A stretch of 64,000 bases of DNA from Fibrobacter sp. (GTDB lineage Bacteria; Fibrobacterota; Fibrobacteria; Fibrobacterales; Fibrobacteraceae): contig JAKSIF010000001.1 in assembly GCA_024398965.1 (NCBI GenBank), positions 124,001-188,000 of the forward strand, in the 5' to 3' direction. Below the pieces are notes generated by a model. It worked only from the letters and a program-made list of their open reading frames with translations, was not told where the DNA came from and did no database searches. Position numbers and translations under genes: made by a program. Of this stretch, positions 46,701 through 55,403 are shown piece by piece. Numbering within the stretch: position 1 is the first letter of the stretch; each line of letters begins with the position of its first letter.

Positions 46701-47879
46701 ACCTGCCATGAAATTGAAGCAGAAATTCAAGCCATGGTTCACATCGATACCCCGGCAGCAAGGTTCTTTGGACAGACCAACAACAACATCCGTTACTTTG
46801 TCAAGACTCCGGAGCGTGCTGTTGACCGTTACCGCGATGTCATGCTTATTTGCGCAGAAGCCGAAGGCGCCACTGGCCTAGCCGGCGATAAGAAGATTTC
46901 CGTCTGTTCTACTCTGGCAAAAGCCGAAACCCAGGTGTTCATCTCCGAAGCGGATCTGTCAAAGCAGACCGCCGCCAAGACCAAGCAGTCCCTTTTCTGG
47001 GAGTGGATATCCTACCTGCAGTCAAAGAATTTTACCTGCAATAGCGACGCTCGCTCCGTCGGCTCCGTTATTCAGCCCATGGTTCTGGAGGCTCTTTCTC
47101 AAGAAAATCTGAACGTGGAAAGCAACTTTGCCACAGGAGGAATTTCAGTAGGTCCCGTGGTCGTAGATGCCAACAACTCCAACAGGTTCCTGACTTTGAT
47201 CGAGGACGACTGCACAACGGAACGTTTCCGCGATTCTGTCGAAGATCGAATCTACATTCGTCCCACCATACTCAAGCAACTGGGCTGGAAGGTCATCAAC
47301 CTTTGGCTTCCCTTCTGGTACATGTCCAACAGCGACGAAGTTGGACACCTTGTAACAACCATCGCCATTGAACAAAGCGTGGCACCGCCGCCAGTAGAAA
47401 AGGATTCCTCGGAAGAAGAAGAAAATATCGAAGAAGTTGCAATAAGCGCAGGTCCGGCTGTAGAACCTTACCTGGTGCAACACCCCAAGATTGAAGGCAC
47501 TCCTCACGACAAGCCTATTGCAGAACTTCCTGCAGCAGCCATCGTCACCCAGCTCAAGTTCTACGTCGATCACGAGGCTCCGATCCACGAGGAGATCCTG
47601 ATGCAGCGTGTGCTGGAGCTGCACCATGTAGACCGAGCAGGGCCAGTACTTAAACAGGTTTTGACCGAAGCCATCAACCAGGGGCTCCAGAAGAAACGCT
47701 TTGTTAAAACAGGCCCGTTCTTCTACTCTCTGAACCCCATCAAGATAGGCCCCAGAGACCGATCACAGCGCCCCGCCAGCGAACGCAAGCTTGTTTACGT
47801 TGGGCCAGAGGAACGATCCATGATGCCAGCATCCATGGATGAGCACGCAATCAAGCTTGCATTAGGCCTGTTGGAATAG
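43761..47879 (+). CDS. DUF4011/DUF3320-type superfamily-1 helicase homologue with degenerate ATPase motifs
   Basis: 1372 residues. DUF4011-like N-terminus with DSRDRLLNYS (20-29), an ATPase core interrupted by a long helical insertion (about 340-790), then a nuclease-like segment near 1130-1190 (LTLIEDDCTTERFRD, ILKQLGWKVINLWL) and a DUF3320-type C-terminus (about 1235-1320, EAPIHEEILMQRVLELHHV). Walker A reads ALPGTAKI (279-286) instead of GPPGTGKS: only Lys285 and PGT remain. Walker B is VVLDA (836-840) instead of DE, and GDAHSPS (862-868) replaces GDPKQLP. The frame is intact, so it is not a pseudogene in the usual sense. TATATTCA precedes the ATG by four bases. Confidence 0.8.
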   Translation: MSVSPSAIVSKIRQEATLFDSRDRLLNYSAKGDFQSPLIMDAGDLFYDKWLKSKEPLTLDTFFPVSTNFSVQQKIAISDAMTSVLREKDEDFGESDLYMVIGFLKWDGNALAPSLLIPLNADLQKKTLSLSDRLPVENVILRERLQDKISLPKAEDAVVDGNFNIDRYFSLFEKAVSQERSWKFTRHGICLGFFNTSRLLLKKQMEQGWNDKEIDTNPILSSLLIEDGFEIHESLFEDSTFDQIFSPADHNFLYQTDSHSTRVTIDALCDKNCAYTIQALPGTAKIKVAANIVAESVAKAQKVLVVSRRAVTTNNFQIAWKPPYRIFPDVDRPALEQQLRKARKDFSDYYAIVNNPVQPSGVMLSDLLSEFIGAKAPKQKIPEKVFKGVSELSYGKYLTLKEDLDKLIDLYFEKNGYEVRKAFQGVNVPTLSPEQQDELSQELNKAADSVQKLDKMIHMLEVSGLCPTGIFLTSLLDLFELIQENFNEATPTYEDWQLRSNSWTAYKDTLQELPKAGATWVDYRRQNSEIYTDNAEDENILSAREDFAESQKIALKGLSDRYRSSRRRLLQVFKNPRSISSDAQLLEYIDALLDLQENKRAYKESAVLGNHLLGKDWLYEKSDWNILQEKIDFIYDFREKNKKNPKLDLLLHVLEQWHLFKDSLPELADLLETTKNLQQSVRQISKDMELETSLESLDMTKWLDTIKSWSENWNNLDIQLQLTTLFKKFEAYNCPELLEFVQDVNNVSRDIKQAVVYHWTGSQIQATTKNYPDLFAVNPKARNQKCKAYQELLDKFSNANFKQFHDTLAQNENQLTTCTLNQFLSKTERDSYDIAVVLDADCISIAESLPIILCSNRVIFIGDAHSPSIEQLPFDAYQENPVSHTQFFQESILASTLRQGIPTRELWLSTVFSDMALVGFANSHFYNQGIKQLPPPRKDEFKGIKFKVVRDKVSAIAEAAIQHAEKHPGQTLGIIAFHQSTCHEIEAEIQAMVHIDTPAARFFGQTNNNIRYFVKTPERAVDRYRDVMLICAEAEGATGLAGDKKISVCSTLAKAETQVFISEADLSKQTAAKTKQSLFWEWISYLQSKNFTCNSDARSVGSVIQPMVLEALSQENLNVESNFATGGISVGPVVVDANNSNRFLTLIEDDCTTERFRDSVEDRIYIRPTILKQLGWKVINLWLPFWYMSNSDEVGHLVTTIAIEQSVAPPPVEKDSSEEEENIEEVAISAGPAVEPYLVQHPKIEGTPHDKPIAELPAAAIVTQLKFYVDHEAPIHEEILMQRVLELHHVDRAGPVLKQVLTEAINQGLQKKRFVKTGPFFYSLNPIKIGPRDRSQRPASERKLVYVGPEERSMMPASMDEHAIKLALGLLE

Positions 47880-47898
47880 CACAAGCAACCATTAACAC

Positions 47899-47926
47899 AA
47901 AGCCCCGGTTATAAACCGGGGCTTTT
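47899..47926. terminator. Bidirectional terminator between helicase-like and SPOR genes
   Basis: AAAGCCCCGGTT and AACCGGGGCTTT form a GC-rich hairpin with short loop between convergent genes, with A and T tracts on either side. Confidence 0.88.
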
Positions 47927-47964
47927 GCGTTTAAGTCAACTCAATAGTTGCCAGCTGGCAGAAA

Positions 47965-48375
47965 CTACTTGACCTTGATGACAAAGGCTGTAATGTTGTA
48001 AGCAGAAAGTTCACGAGCCTTGTCTTCGGCGGCCTTCTTGGAAGTCCATCCACCACCGCGGAGCTTATAGAAGGGAGCATCAAAGACAACCTGGATTGCG
48101 TAACCCGTACTGGCGGAAATCTGTGCTCGACGACGCTGGGCTGCATCGAAATCAGCAACGGATTCAAACTGCAGCACGTAGTAGCCCTCGGACTTGCTGG
48201 ACTTGGCTGCAGCCTTACCAGGAACGGAAGACTGGCTGTCCGCATTTTCTCGGAGGGAGGAACTCAGCTGGGGCTTGTACTCCTTACCGCGGAACAGGGA
48301 ATCCAGATCGGTAGGCTTATCTGCCGCAAAGGCAAATGCAGACAAAACAGATGCAATAGCAATAATCTTACGCAT
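47965..48375 (-). CDS. SPOR-domain exported protein
   Basis: 136 residues. Signal peptide 1-17, low-complexity Ser/Lys linker, and a C-terminal SPOR domain (about 62-136: YYVLQFESVADFDAAQRRRA, VFDAPFYKLRGGGWTSKKAA). SPOR domains bind denuded glycan strands of septal peptidoglycan, so a periplasmic cell-wall or division role is likely. Confidence 0.85.
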   Translation of the reverse strand: MRKIIAIASVLSAFAFAADKPTDLDSLFRGKEYKPQLSSSLRENADSQSSVPGKAAAKSSKSEGYYVLQFESVADFDAAQRRRAQISASTGYAIQVVFDAPFYKLRGGGWTSKKAAEDKARELSAYNITAFVIKVK

Positions 48376-48379
48376 GGTC

Positions 48380-48387
48380 CAAATATA
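48380..48387 (-). promoter_or_regulatory. TAnnTTTG promoter element before the SPOR gene
   Basis: TATATTTG on the minus strand lies four bases (GACC) before the ATG at 48375. No Shine-Dalgarno. Same spacing as before the genes at 24572 and 59277. Confidence 0.5.
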
Positions 48388-48389
48388 AC

Positions 48390-48422
48390 AAAAAGGGAAC
48401 GGACTTAGTCCGCTCCCTTTTT
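48390..48422 (-). terminator. Terminator after the fibro-slime gene
   Basis: AAAAAGGGA-A-CGGAC and GTCCG-C-TCCCTTTTT form a hairpin with a 3-base loop and one internal mismatch, ending in T on the minus strand behind the stop at 48442. Confidence 0.85.
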
Positions 48423-48441
48423 CAAGTTCACCTAAAGGCTA

Positions 48442-51400
48442 CTACTTGGCCAAGTTCAGGTAGTCGGTGTTGGGAGTAGCAGACTTACGCACACCCCAGA
48501 CAGAGGTTTCGTTCTGCTTAGCTTCCTTACCGTGCTTGCCGAGCTTGACGTAAGAGTCAATCTTTGCGATGTAAGCACCGGTACCGACCTGACGACCGTT
48601 ATCGGAACGCATGTTCCAACCGATGTAGAAGTTACGACCGTTACCAGCGTCGGTGCACTTGCCACCATTGAAGTACGGAACCTTGTTCTTAGCGTCGTCG
48701 CAGTAAATCTTACCGCTCTGGCCAGCAACATAGGCACCCAGGTTGGTGTAGTATTCAACCTTGTAGTAGAAGTAGACTTCGCTAGGATCGATTGCAGACT
48801 GTTCTGCACCGCTCAAGCCGTTGTACAGGGAGAACATGTCAGCCTTTACAAAGTGGCCCGGAATACCGCCGATGTTTTCATCAGCAAGGATTTCTGCATA
48901 GCCCTTGATGGTGGGGAAGCCATATACGACAACCGGAGGATCCTTGTCGGTGGCCTTGGAGTTACCGGTATTAGCAAACTTGTTTTCCTTAACAGTGATT
49001 TCGGCGTCACCAATGACTTCGATCCACGGAGAAGGCAGACGATCCTTTTCGTCGTAACCAGTGGGAGAATTCCAGTGGTAGTTCACGTCGAAGCTGCCGC
49101 GGAGGCTATCCTGGCTAGGATCGGTGAATTCAGTAGCATCAGACCAGAGAATCGTTGCGAGGTTACCACCCAAGCGAACATAGTCACCCACGTGAGGAGA
49201 CTGGCCACCACGGAGGAACAACAGCTTGACACGGCCATTGCCGTTCTTGTCGGTGCTGGTCACCGGAGCAGCGTTTGCTTCGATAATGGTAGAAGAACCA
49301 CCGATTGCAGAGGCAAAACGATCCGTTTCAGCAAGTTCAATAGCGGAGTTCAGGTAGAAGTCCATCACGTTCTTGGTGTTGGCAACGCCTTCCAGGAGCT
49401 TGACAGGTTCAGACATGGTAATCACAAGGCTATCGAAGTCAGCCAAGGTACCATCCTTGTTCTTAAGAGAACGAACTTCGGCAGACAGAGGAATCGGGGC
49501 GATACGGTCAACAAGAGCGCCCTTGAAGCCCTGCTTAACTTCCTTGTTCTTGTCCTTGAACACGGCGTAGGAGTGAACGAAGCCGCTACCATAGGTCTTG
49601 GGAGAAACAGAGAGCTTTACATCGCTTACGGTAACAACCTGAGAGCAATAGCCATCGGCATCAGCTTCGCCAGCGGAGAACTTGGTGGTATAGGCGTTGC
49701 AGAGCAGTTCGGTATCCTTTTCCTGGTTAGAGAAGCCGAGCTCAACCGGGTTGATCTTTTCTGCAGAAGTGGAATCCCACAAGAAGCAGATCATGGTGGG
49801 CAGGGAGTCCTTATGGATGGGACGGTCGTAGTAGATTGCTACGGAGTCTGCAATACCATCCAGGTATTCCTGGCTCATGCTAAAGTAGGGAGACGGAATA
49901 TTGAATTCGTATGCCGGAGTGGAGCCCTTGGTATCGAAGATATCAGCAAACTGCGGGAACGGTACAGGCGGCTTACGGAAGTAGACCGGGCTGAACACAG
50001 CCTTCATCAAGGGGTTTTCACCGACGATGACGATGCTTGCCGGATTGTGGATGGCAGGATCGGTATCCCAACGGAATTCCTTCTTGGAAGAACGGATGGA
50101 AATCTGAGCCTTACCGTCTACAAAGACCAGTTCTGTACCGGTCTGGGCTTCAAGACCTTCAGAGGTTTCAGAACCCAGAGAGAAGGTGAAGTTACAGCTA
50201 GAACCGCAGCTAGAGTAGGTACCATCAGCATTGGGCTTCAAAGCTTCCAAGTAGAAGTTGTAGTAGGTACCAAGCCAAAGTTCTGCATCGCCAAGGTAGG
50301 ATTCCTTGAAGGTGCCATCACCGTTCGGTTCCATACCGCCAAAGGAATTGCCTTCTTCATCGACAAAGCTCAAGGTCGGCAAGAAGATGTTGATGTTTGC
50401 AATCTGGGCACCGCCGGTAACCTTCACAGGGAAAGTCTGGATCGGAGTGCTAAGAACCATGAGAGACACGTAGGCAAATACGGTATCAACACCGGTCTGT
50501 GCGCTAATGGAAAGCTTTTCGCCCGGAGTAACCATGACCAGGTTACCAGCATCATCCTTCTGGTAGATTGTCATGCCTTCGGGGATATCCAAGGTATAAG
50601 TCATGCCAGTAGCATCATCGGGCTGCATAACCCAGTTGCCGTTCTTATCCTTGTCGCCAGTAATTGCAGAAACATAGATAGGTACCATGTCATCGATAGT
50701 GGGGCTACCCGGCATACCCATGGCAGTACCCACAAAGGTGTAGGCGCCACCCGGAAGTGCAACACCAGCGGTATCGTATGCTACAGCATCACCCGGGACA
50801 ACGTCAACCTTACCCTTGGTACGGAAGGTCTGAATCTTCTTATGCTTGCCATCGATAACAACGTACAGAGTATAGGTACCCTGACCAAGAACCAGCTTTT
50901 CTGCATAAATCTTGGGAGAGGTGGGGTCGGTCAAGTCAATGCCACCGAGGTTCATCTGGCCCGGAGTCAATTTACGACCGGCTTCAGCATCAAAGGCAGT
51001 TCCCTGGATAAGGAGATACTGGGTCTTTACACCGCATTTGGTTTCAATTTCAGAGCCACAGCAAGTGACGGCTTCGTCTGTGCCAGTCATTGCAGAAGCG
51101 CAGGAGCCATCGCCAGACTTGGTGTAGCACATTTCATAAATCTTGCCACCCTTAGGATCGTTGGGATCCGGCTTAGCCTTGGCCGTAATGTCCACCTTCT
51201 GCATGATGTACATGTTTGTCTTGATACGGACGTTAGACATGGTAGTACGACGGTCGCAGAAGAAAATGTCGAGGTCGTATTGATTACCCGTTTCCAGCTT
51301 ACCGCTAAGGCCTTCAAAGTTATCCAGGTCAACATAGCCAGGAGCAGCAAGATGGGTACCACCCAGGTCCACAGCCAGCTTGTTATCAATAAACACCCAA

Positions 51401-53091
51401 ATGTCATCGTCACCGCGGAAGTTGAACTTCAGGCCCGGCTTCTGGGTGAACTTAGCATGGGATTCAAAGCAGTAGTGCTGGTTACGCATACCGGACCAAC
51501 GAGGAGAACCGGAAGCCATCTTGATCTGAGTGCTAGCCTTATAGAACTGCCAACCCTTGGGGGCTTTATCCGGGCAAGACCAACCAATAACGCATTCTGC
51601 AGCAGGATATGCCGTCTTAATGAAGGCATCAGTAGCATCACCATCAGCAAAGATACCAGAGCAGTCATAACCGCCCTTCCAGCCGGGGCCATTGCAAAGA
51701 AGGTCGATTACAGGAATGCCTTCCTTGGGATCATTTTCACGAAGTACCGGACCATAGAAGATTGCGCCTTCTGCAGCACGCTTAGTACGAGCGGCAGCAA
51801 CCGGAGTCTGCGTGGGGTCAGCAGCCAAGATAGATTCGTCGGTGCTGTTTTCTACCGGGTAGAAACCACCAGCAAGAGAATCCGTAGCTGTTGCAGAAAT
51901 CTGAATCAAGGTCTTGTTGAAGTCGGAGTCAAATTCCCACTTGCCGTCGGAAGAACGACTGAAAGGCATGTCATAGCAGCTCTTTTCGTTCACACCCTTG
52001 GTGTAATTGAACAAGGAGTTGAACAAATCATCGTTAATGAAGCACTGCTTACCGAAAGTACTCAGCTTAGGCTTACGCAGCTGCTGGGGAGTAGCAGGAT
52101 CCAAAGTCGGTTCCACAATACCCGGAGTAACACCGATACAACGGTTAACCGCAGCCACAGCAGTAGCCTGATCAACACCAAGGGCACCAGTCTGGCAGCC
52201 TTCGTCACCCTGAGAGTAGCAGGAGAATGCCGGATGAAGCTTGGCATCGGTATCGTAAATAATAGCAGCCATGGTGTAAGAGCAGGTACCTTCTACACCT
52301 TCGGGGTATTCCATATACCAGCCTTCGTCGGCAGGGTCAAGCCACTGATCCACGTCAGGCACGAAGTACAGGGTGTTTACGCCATAGGTTTCAAAGAAGG
52401 TATTCAGAGGAATGGGGGTAGCCTCATCTTCAGAATTACCATAAAGACCAATCATATCGAGACGATCCGGGTCGTCGTCACGGAAAAGAACCACGTTATC
52501 AGAAATTTCTTCGTTGAACCATACGTAGGTATACCACCCACACTTGTCCGCATCTGCAGCTAAAGGCTTGCCAGTAACACCGCCATCCATACTAATCATG
52601 GGAACAGAAGACATCCAGTCTTCCTTATCGGGTGGAACCATTACGTACAGGTACTTGGCGTTAGGAGGATTGTTGCCATAAGCGGTCTTACCCGGAGTGG
52701 TGGGATCTTCGTAGATGTAAAGATCACCCTTTTCGAGGTCTTCACAGGTGAATGCATCGGTATTCAAACTTTCGTTATTGGCAATATCGTAACCACGACG
52801 GTCAATCCACTGAGCGGGGTAATGGGTACCCGCACTATTTACGCGGAAAGAAGTACCTTGACCAACAGAGGCTGCCTTAGCCTCGTACCAACCAGAGGTA
52901 CCAACCTTAAGTTCCGGGAACATACCACCGGCTTCCAAAGTCACCATAGTCCAGGTCTTAGGAACCTTAATAAAAATGGTACCTTCGCACTGTAATGCGA
53001 ACGCACTCTGCACTCCTGCAACCAACATGCAGGCACCCAAAATCCACTTTAACAAGGTGTTTTTTGTGTTTTTCATAATCTTAATATCCAT
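48442..53091 (-). CDS. Fibro-slime domain surface protein
   Basis: 1549 residues from the ATG at 53091 (AAGGA nine bases upstream); another ATG at 53076 is possible. Signal peptide about 5-35 ending SAFA. N-terminal beta modules (about 40-460), the fibro-slime/PA14-like domain (about 465-625) with FRGDDDIWVFIDNKLAVDLG and a following YDLDIFFCDRRTT, then several Ig-like or beta modules and a C-terminal region with WNMRSDNGRQVGTGAYIAKI typical of FlgD-like Ig folds. Fibro-slime proteins are cell-surface or secreted proteins of Fibrobacter, several of them bind cellulose. Monocistronic. Confidence 0.92.
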   Translation of the reverse strand: MDIKIMKNTKNTLLKWILGACMLVAGVQSAFALQCEGTIFIKVPKTWTMVTLEAGGMFPELKVGTSGWYEAKAASVGQGTSFRVNSAGTHYPAQWIDRRGYDIANNESLNTDAFTCEDLEKGDLYIYEDPTTPGKTAYGNNPPNAKYLYVMVPPDKEDWMSSVPMISMDGGVTGKPLAADADKCGWYTYVWFNEEISDNVVLFRDDDPDRLDMIGLYGNSEDEATPIPLNTFFETYGVNTLYFVPDVDQWLDPADEGWYMEYPEGVEGTCSYTMAAIIYDTDAKLHPAFSCYSQGDEGCQTGALGVDQATAVAAVNRCIGVTPGIVEPTLDPATPQQLRKPKLSTFGKQCFINDDLFNSLFNYTKGVNEKSCYDMPFSRSSDGKWEFDSDFNKTLIQISATATDSLAGGFYPVENSTDESILAADPTQTPVAAARTKRAAEGAIFYGPVLRENDPKEGIPVIDLLCNGPGWKGGYDCSGIFADGDATDAFIKTAYPAAECVIGWSCPDKAPKGWQFYKASTQIKMASGSPRWSGMRNQHYCFESHAKFTQKPGLKFNFRGDDDIWVFIDNKLAVDLGGTHLAAPGYVDLDNFEGLSGKLETGNQYDLDIFFCDRRTTMSNVRIKTNMYIMQKVDITAKAKPDPNDPKGGKIYEMCYTKSGDGSCASAMTGTDEAVTCCGSEIETKCGVKTQYLLIQGTAFDAEAGRKLTPGQMNLGGIDLTDPTSPKIYAEKLVLGQGTYTLYVVIDGKHKKIQTFRTKGKVDVVPGDAVAYDTAGVALPGGAYTFVGTAMGMPGSPTIDDMVPIYVSAITGDKDKNGNWVMQPDDATGMTYTLDIPEGMTIYQKDDAGNLVMVTPGEKLSISAQTGVDTVFAYVSLMVLSTPIQTFPVKVTGGAQIANINIFLPTLSFVDEEGNSFGGMEPNGDGTFKESYLGDAELWLGTYYNFYLEALKPNADGTYSSCGSSCNFTFSLGSETSEGLEAQTGTELVFVDGKAQISIRSSKKEFRWDTDPAIHNPASIVIVGENPLMKAVFSPVYFRKPPVPFPQFADIFDTKGSTPAYEFNIPSPYFSMSQEYLDGIADSVAIYYDRPIHKDSLPTMICFLWDSTSAEKINPVELGFSNQEKDTELLCNAYTTKFSAGEADADGYCSQVVTVSDVKLSVSPKTYGSGFVHSYAVFKDKNKEVKQGFKGALVDRIAPIPLSAEVRSLKNKDGTLADFDSLVITMSEPVKLLEGVANTKNVMDFYLNSAIELAETDRFASAIGGSSTIIEANAAPVTSTDKNGNGRVKLLFLRGGQSPHVGDYVRLGGNLATILWSDATEFTDPSQDSLRGSFDVNYHWNSPTGYDEKDRLPSPWIEVIGDAEITVKENKFANTGNSKATDKDPPVVVYGFPTIKGYAEILADENIGGIPGHFVKADMFSLYNGLSGAEQSAIDPSEVYFYYKVEYYTNLGAYVAGQSGKIYCDDAKNKVPYFNGGKCTDAGNGRNFYIGWNMRSDNGRQVGTGAYIAKIDSYVKLGKHGKEAKQNETSVWGVRKSATPNTDYLNLAK

Positions 53092-53421
53092 CGATGGTTT
53101 TCCTTCCAACAAGGGCATAACAAAAAGACCGGCCTTTCTGAAACGCCACACCGCGCTAAAATTTATTCTTTTATTTTAGAAAATGCCAAACAATTTTGCG
53201 TGAATAAGTAAAAAAAATGGTTCCTGATGTATACAATTTGTGAATAAAACGGCAATTTGGTCATATATCACACGAATTTGCGTGCACCAATGTAAATTTT
53301 CGTTAAACATTTTGTTTTTCAAAGCAGTTTGCAATCATTTTCCCCGTTTTTTACGTGTAAATAATATGTAGGGCGAATCCGCCTTGCGCTATTGCGGGGG
53401 CGTTCCCGTTTTGGAATTATA
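53092..53421. other. Intergenic region between the divergent fibro-slime and Rpn genes
   Basis: 330 bases, AT-rich and without a gene. The fibro-slime promoter must lie here (TTTTATTTTAG-type sequence near 53170-53180 on the plus strand). The part next to the Rpn gene (53365-53410) is GC-rich (GGGCGAATCCGCC, TTGCGGGGGCG). I see no clear terminator or RNA gene. Confidence 0.5.
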
Positions 53422-54354
53422 ATGGCAACTTTTGAAGAAAAAGTCGAAAGACAAGTCGAGATCATTAAACAGCATGCGTTCCTGGACCCGACCCGGGACA
53501 AGGTCTTCAAGGAAATCTTTTCGAAGGACGTTACGCTGATTCACTTTCTGAATGCGATTCTGCACCTGCCCGAAGAGCGCAAGATCGTCAGCATCGAACG
53601 CAAGAAGCCTGCATCGACGCTGACTTCTGCAATCGATTCGGAGGAGGTCCGTTTCGATGTACACGCCAAGCTCAACAACGATGAGTTCGTGGACCTGGAG
53701 ATGCAGCGGGCGTCTCACGAGGATTTTACGGACCGTGTGGAACTTTATGCGGACCAGCTTTCCATCGAGTCGAAGATTCACTTTGACAGCCAGCGCACCG
53801 AGGCCGAGAAGGAAGACCATCCCTATCTGATGCCTACAACCTACAGCGTGTGGATTTGCAACTTCCCGGTTAGCTTTTGCAAAAGCTACCGCGAGGAACT
53901 GGGCCTCTTCCGCTTTTCTAGCATCGGTGATCCCGGCGCCTTGCCTGTATATGATAAAAAAAGGTATATTGTAATCGACTTGAGTAAGGTGGATGCGAAG
54001 GTCTTGAACCTGAACACTGCCGAGACGGAATGGCTGGAGCTTTTCACCAAGATGGCCTCTGCGAAGGATGCCCCCAAAACGAAGGATCCCGTCATAGCGG
54101 ATGTTTACAGCCGTCTGGCGGTGAACGCCCTCGAGAAGAACTTTATCACGGAGATTGCAACAGGTATGGTCACAGAAGCTGAAATCAGCACACGCATCGG
54201 AACTGCCCGCCGCGAGGGCCGTGAAGAAGCCAAGCTTAGTGCTGCAGAAGCGCTTCTTCGGGATAATGATCCTGTGGAACGCGTTGCACGAGTTCTCAAG
54301 TTGCCTCTTGAAAAAGTGCAGGAGCTAGCGGACAAAATCGCAGCTAAAAAGTAA
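53422..54354 (+). CDS. Rpn/PD-(D/E)XK nuclease-family protein
   Basis: 310 residues from the ATG at 53422; a TTG at 53392 is less likely. The family core RFDVHAKLNNDEFVDLEMQRA region supplies Asp79, Glu93 and Gln95 of a PD-(D/E)XK site, preceded by DKVFKEIF (about 26-33). The C-terminal part is helical with a charged repeat (ARREGREEAKLSAAEALL). Relatives (RpnA-E, 'transposase_31') promote recombination or act in nucleic-acid cleavage; some are phage-defence related. It is GC-richer than the flanking intergenic DNA and stands alone. Confidence 0.85.
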   Translation: MATFEEKVERQVEIIKQHAFLDPTRDKVFKEIFSKDVTLIHFLNAILHLPEERKIVSIERKKPASTLTSAIDSEEVRFDVHAKLNNDEFVDLEMQRASHEDFTDRVELYADQLSIESKIHFDSQRTEAEKEDHPYLMPTTYSVWICNFPVSFCKSYREELGLFRFSSIGDPGALPVYDKKRYIVIDLSKVDAKVLNLNTAETEWLELFTKMASAKDAPKTKDPVIADVYSRLAVNALEKNFITEIATGMVTEAEISTRIGTARREGREEAKLSAAEALLRDNDPVERVARVLKLPLEKVQELADKIAAKK

Positions 54355-54377
54355 GAAAGCTATCTCGGTCATTGAGC

Positions 54378-54409
54378 AAAAAACGCCCAGATTTCCCCGA
54401 GCGTTTTTT
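54378..54409. terminator. Terminator after the Rpn gene
   Basis: AAAAAACGC (54378-54386) and GCGTTTTTT (54401-54409) flank a 14-base loop, followed by further T. Confidence 0.6.
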
Positions 54410-54487
54410 TACTGTTTTTTCTAGGGTCTGGAGCCTCGTGCCTGGAGCCTTTTTTGTTAGATTTTCTGCTGCAATTTGGAGTCTATT

Positions 54488-55372
54488 ATGCAGGATATGG
54501 ATCAGACTATCGCAACAGGTAGCAATACCATCAAGTTTCCCGCCGTGGAGATGCGTCCCCATCTGATCGTCCTATACCCCCAGAACCTGTTCAAGCAGAT
54601 TCCCCTGGAAAAAGGAACAGTCATTCTTGGCCGCGGAACCGACGCCAACATCAAGCTGGACGACGAACTGGTGAGCCGCAAGCACTGTTCCTTGACCTTC
54701 GACGGAACCAAGGTCATTGTCAAGGACCTTGGCAGCACCAACGGGACCTTCGTTGATGGCTCTCCCGTAGACTCCATGGAGCTAGATTCCGACAACCGCC
54801 TGCAAATCGGCAAGATGGTTCTGAAAGTGGATTTCAAGGACCCTAGCGAAGAGGCCTTTGACCGCGAACTTTACGAAGCCGCCACCATGGACCCGCTGAC
54901 AAAGATCAGCAACCGCCGCACCTTTATGGACAGAAGCCTTGGAGAACTTGCCCTGGCACGCCGCAACGATTACTTCGTCCACACCATCATGGTGGATGCA
55001 GACCACTTCAAGCGAGTCAACGACACTTGGGGTCATCAATGCGGAGACATGGTCCTCAAGGAAATCGCCCGCCTCCTCAAGGAAGAAAAACGAGAATCCG
55101 ACCTGCTGGCCCGTTACGGCGGAGAAGAATTCGTGTTGCTTTTAGCAGGCATTAGCCCCGAAGACGCAAAGAAGAGCGCCGAGCGCCTGCGCGCCGCCGT
55201 AGAAAAACATCGTTTCTGCTGGAACGACATTGTTATTCCGGTTACCATATCCCTGGGCCTTTGCAGCAGGCAAGGCGCCAATATTGGTAAAATCGAAGAC
55301 ATGATCGCCCAATGCGACAAGATGCTCTATGTTGCCAAGGAAGGCGGCCGTAACCAGGTGGCTACTGCGTAA
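54488..55372 (+). CDS. FHA-GGDEF diguanylate cyclase
   Basis: 294 residues from the ATG at 54488 (GGAG eight bases upstream; a TTG at 54476 overlaps that motif). FHA domain about 42-115 with GRGTDANI, SRKH (63-66) and GSTNGTF for phospho-Thr binding; GGDEF domain about 130-294 with GGEEF (211-215) and an RxxD inhibitory site (RESD, 202-205) exactly five residues before it. It should make c-di-GMP from two GTP under product inhibition and be recruited by a Thr-phosphorylated partner. Cytoplasmic, monocistronic with its own terminator. Confidence 0.93.
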   Translation: MQDMDQTIATGSNTIKFPAVEMRPHLIVLYPQNLFKQIPLEKGTVILGRGTDANIKLDDELVSRKHCSLTFDGTKVIVKDLGSTNGTFVDGSPVDSMELDSDNRLQIGKMVLKVDFKDPSEEAFDRELYEAATMDPLTKISNRRTFMDRSLGELALARRNDYFVHTIMVDADHFKRVNDTWGHQCGDMVLKEIARLLKEEKRESDLLARYGGEEFVLLLAGISPEDAKKSAERLRAAVEKHRFCWNDIVIPVTISLGLCSRQGANIGKIEDMIAQCDKMLYVAKEGGRNQVATA

Positions 55373-55403
55373 ACCTCAACAGAATCGTTACAGACAAGAT
55401 TTC

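Noticed and set aside
43761-47879. Calling the helicase homologue a pseudogene
   Set aside because: The frame is uninterrupted over 1372 codons with a promoter and terminator, so degeneration of motifs alone does not make it a decayed gene.
48532-52563. A 1343-codon open frame opposite the fibro-slime gene
   Set aside because: Same reason: caused by the codon use of the real minus-strand gene; no recognisable protein features.
54420-54458. GGAGCC repeated motif between the Rpn and GGDEF genes
   Set aside because: Only two short copies (TCTGGAGCC and CCTGGAGCC); too little to call an element.
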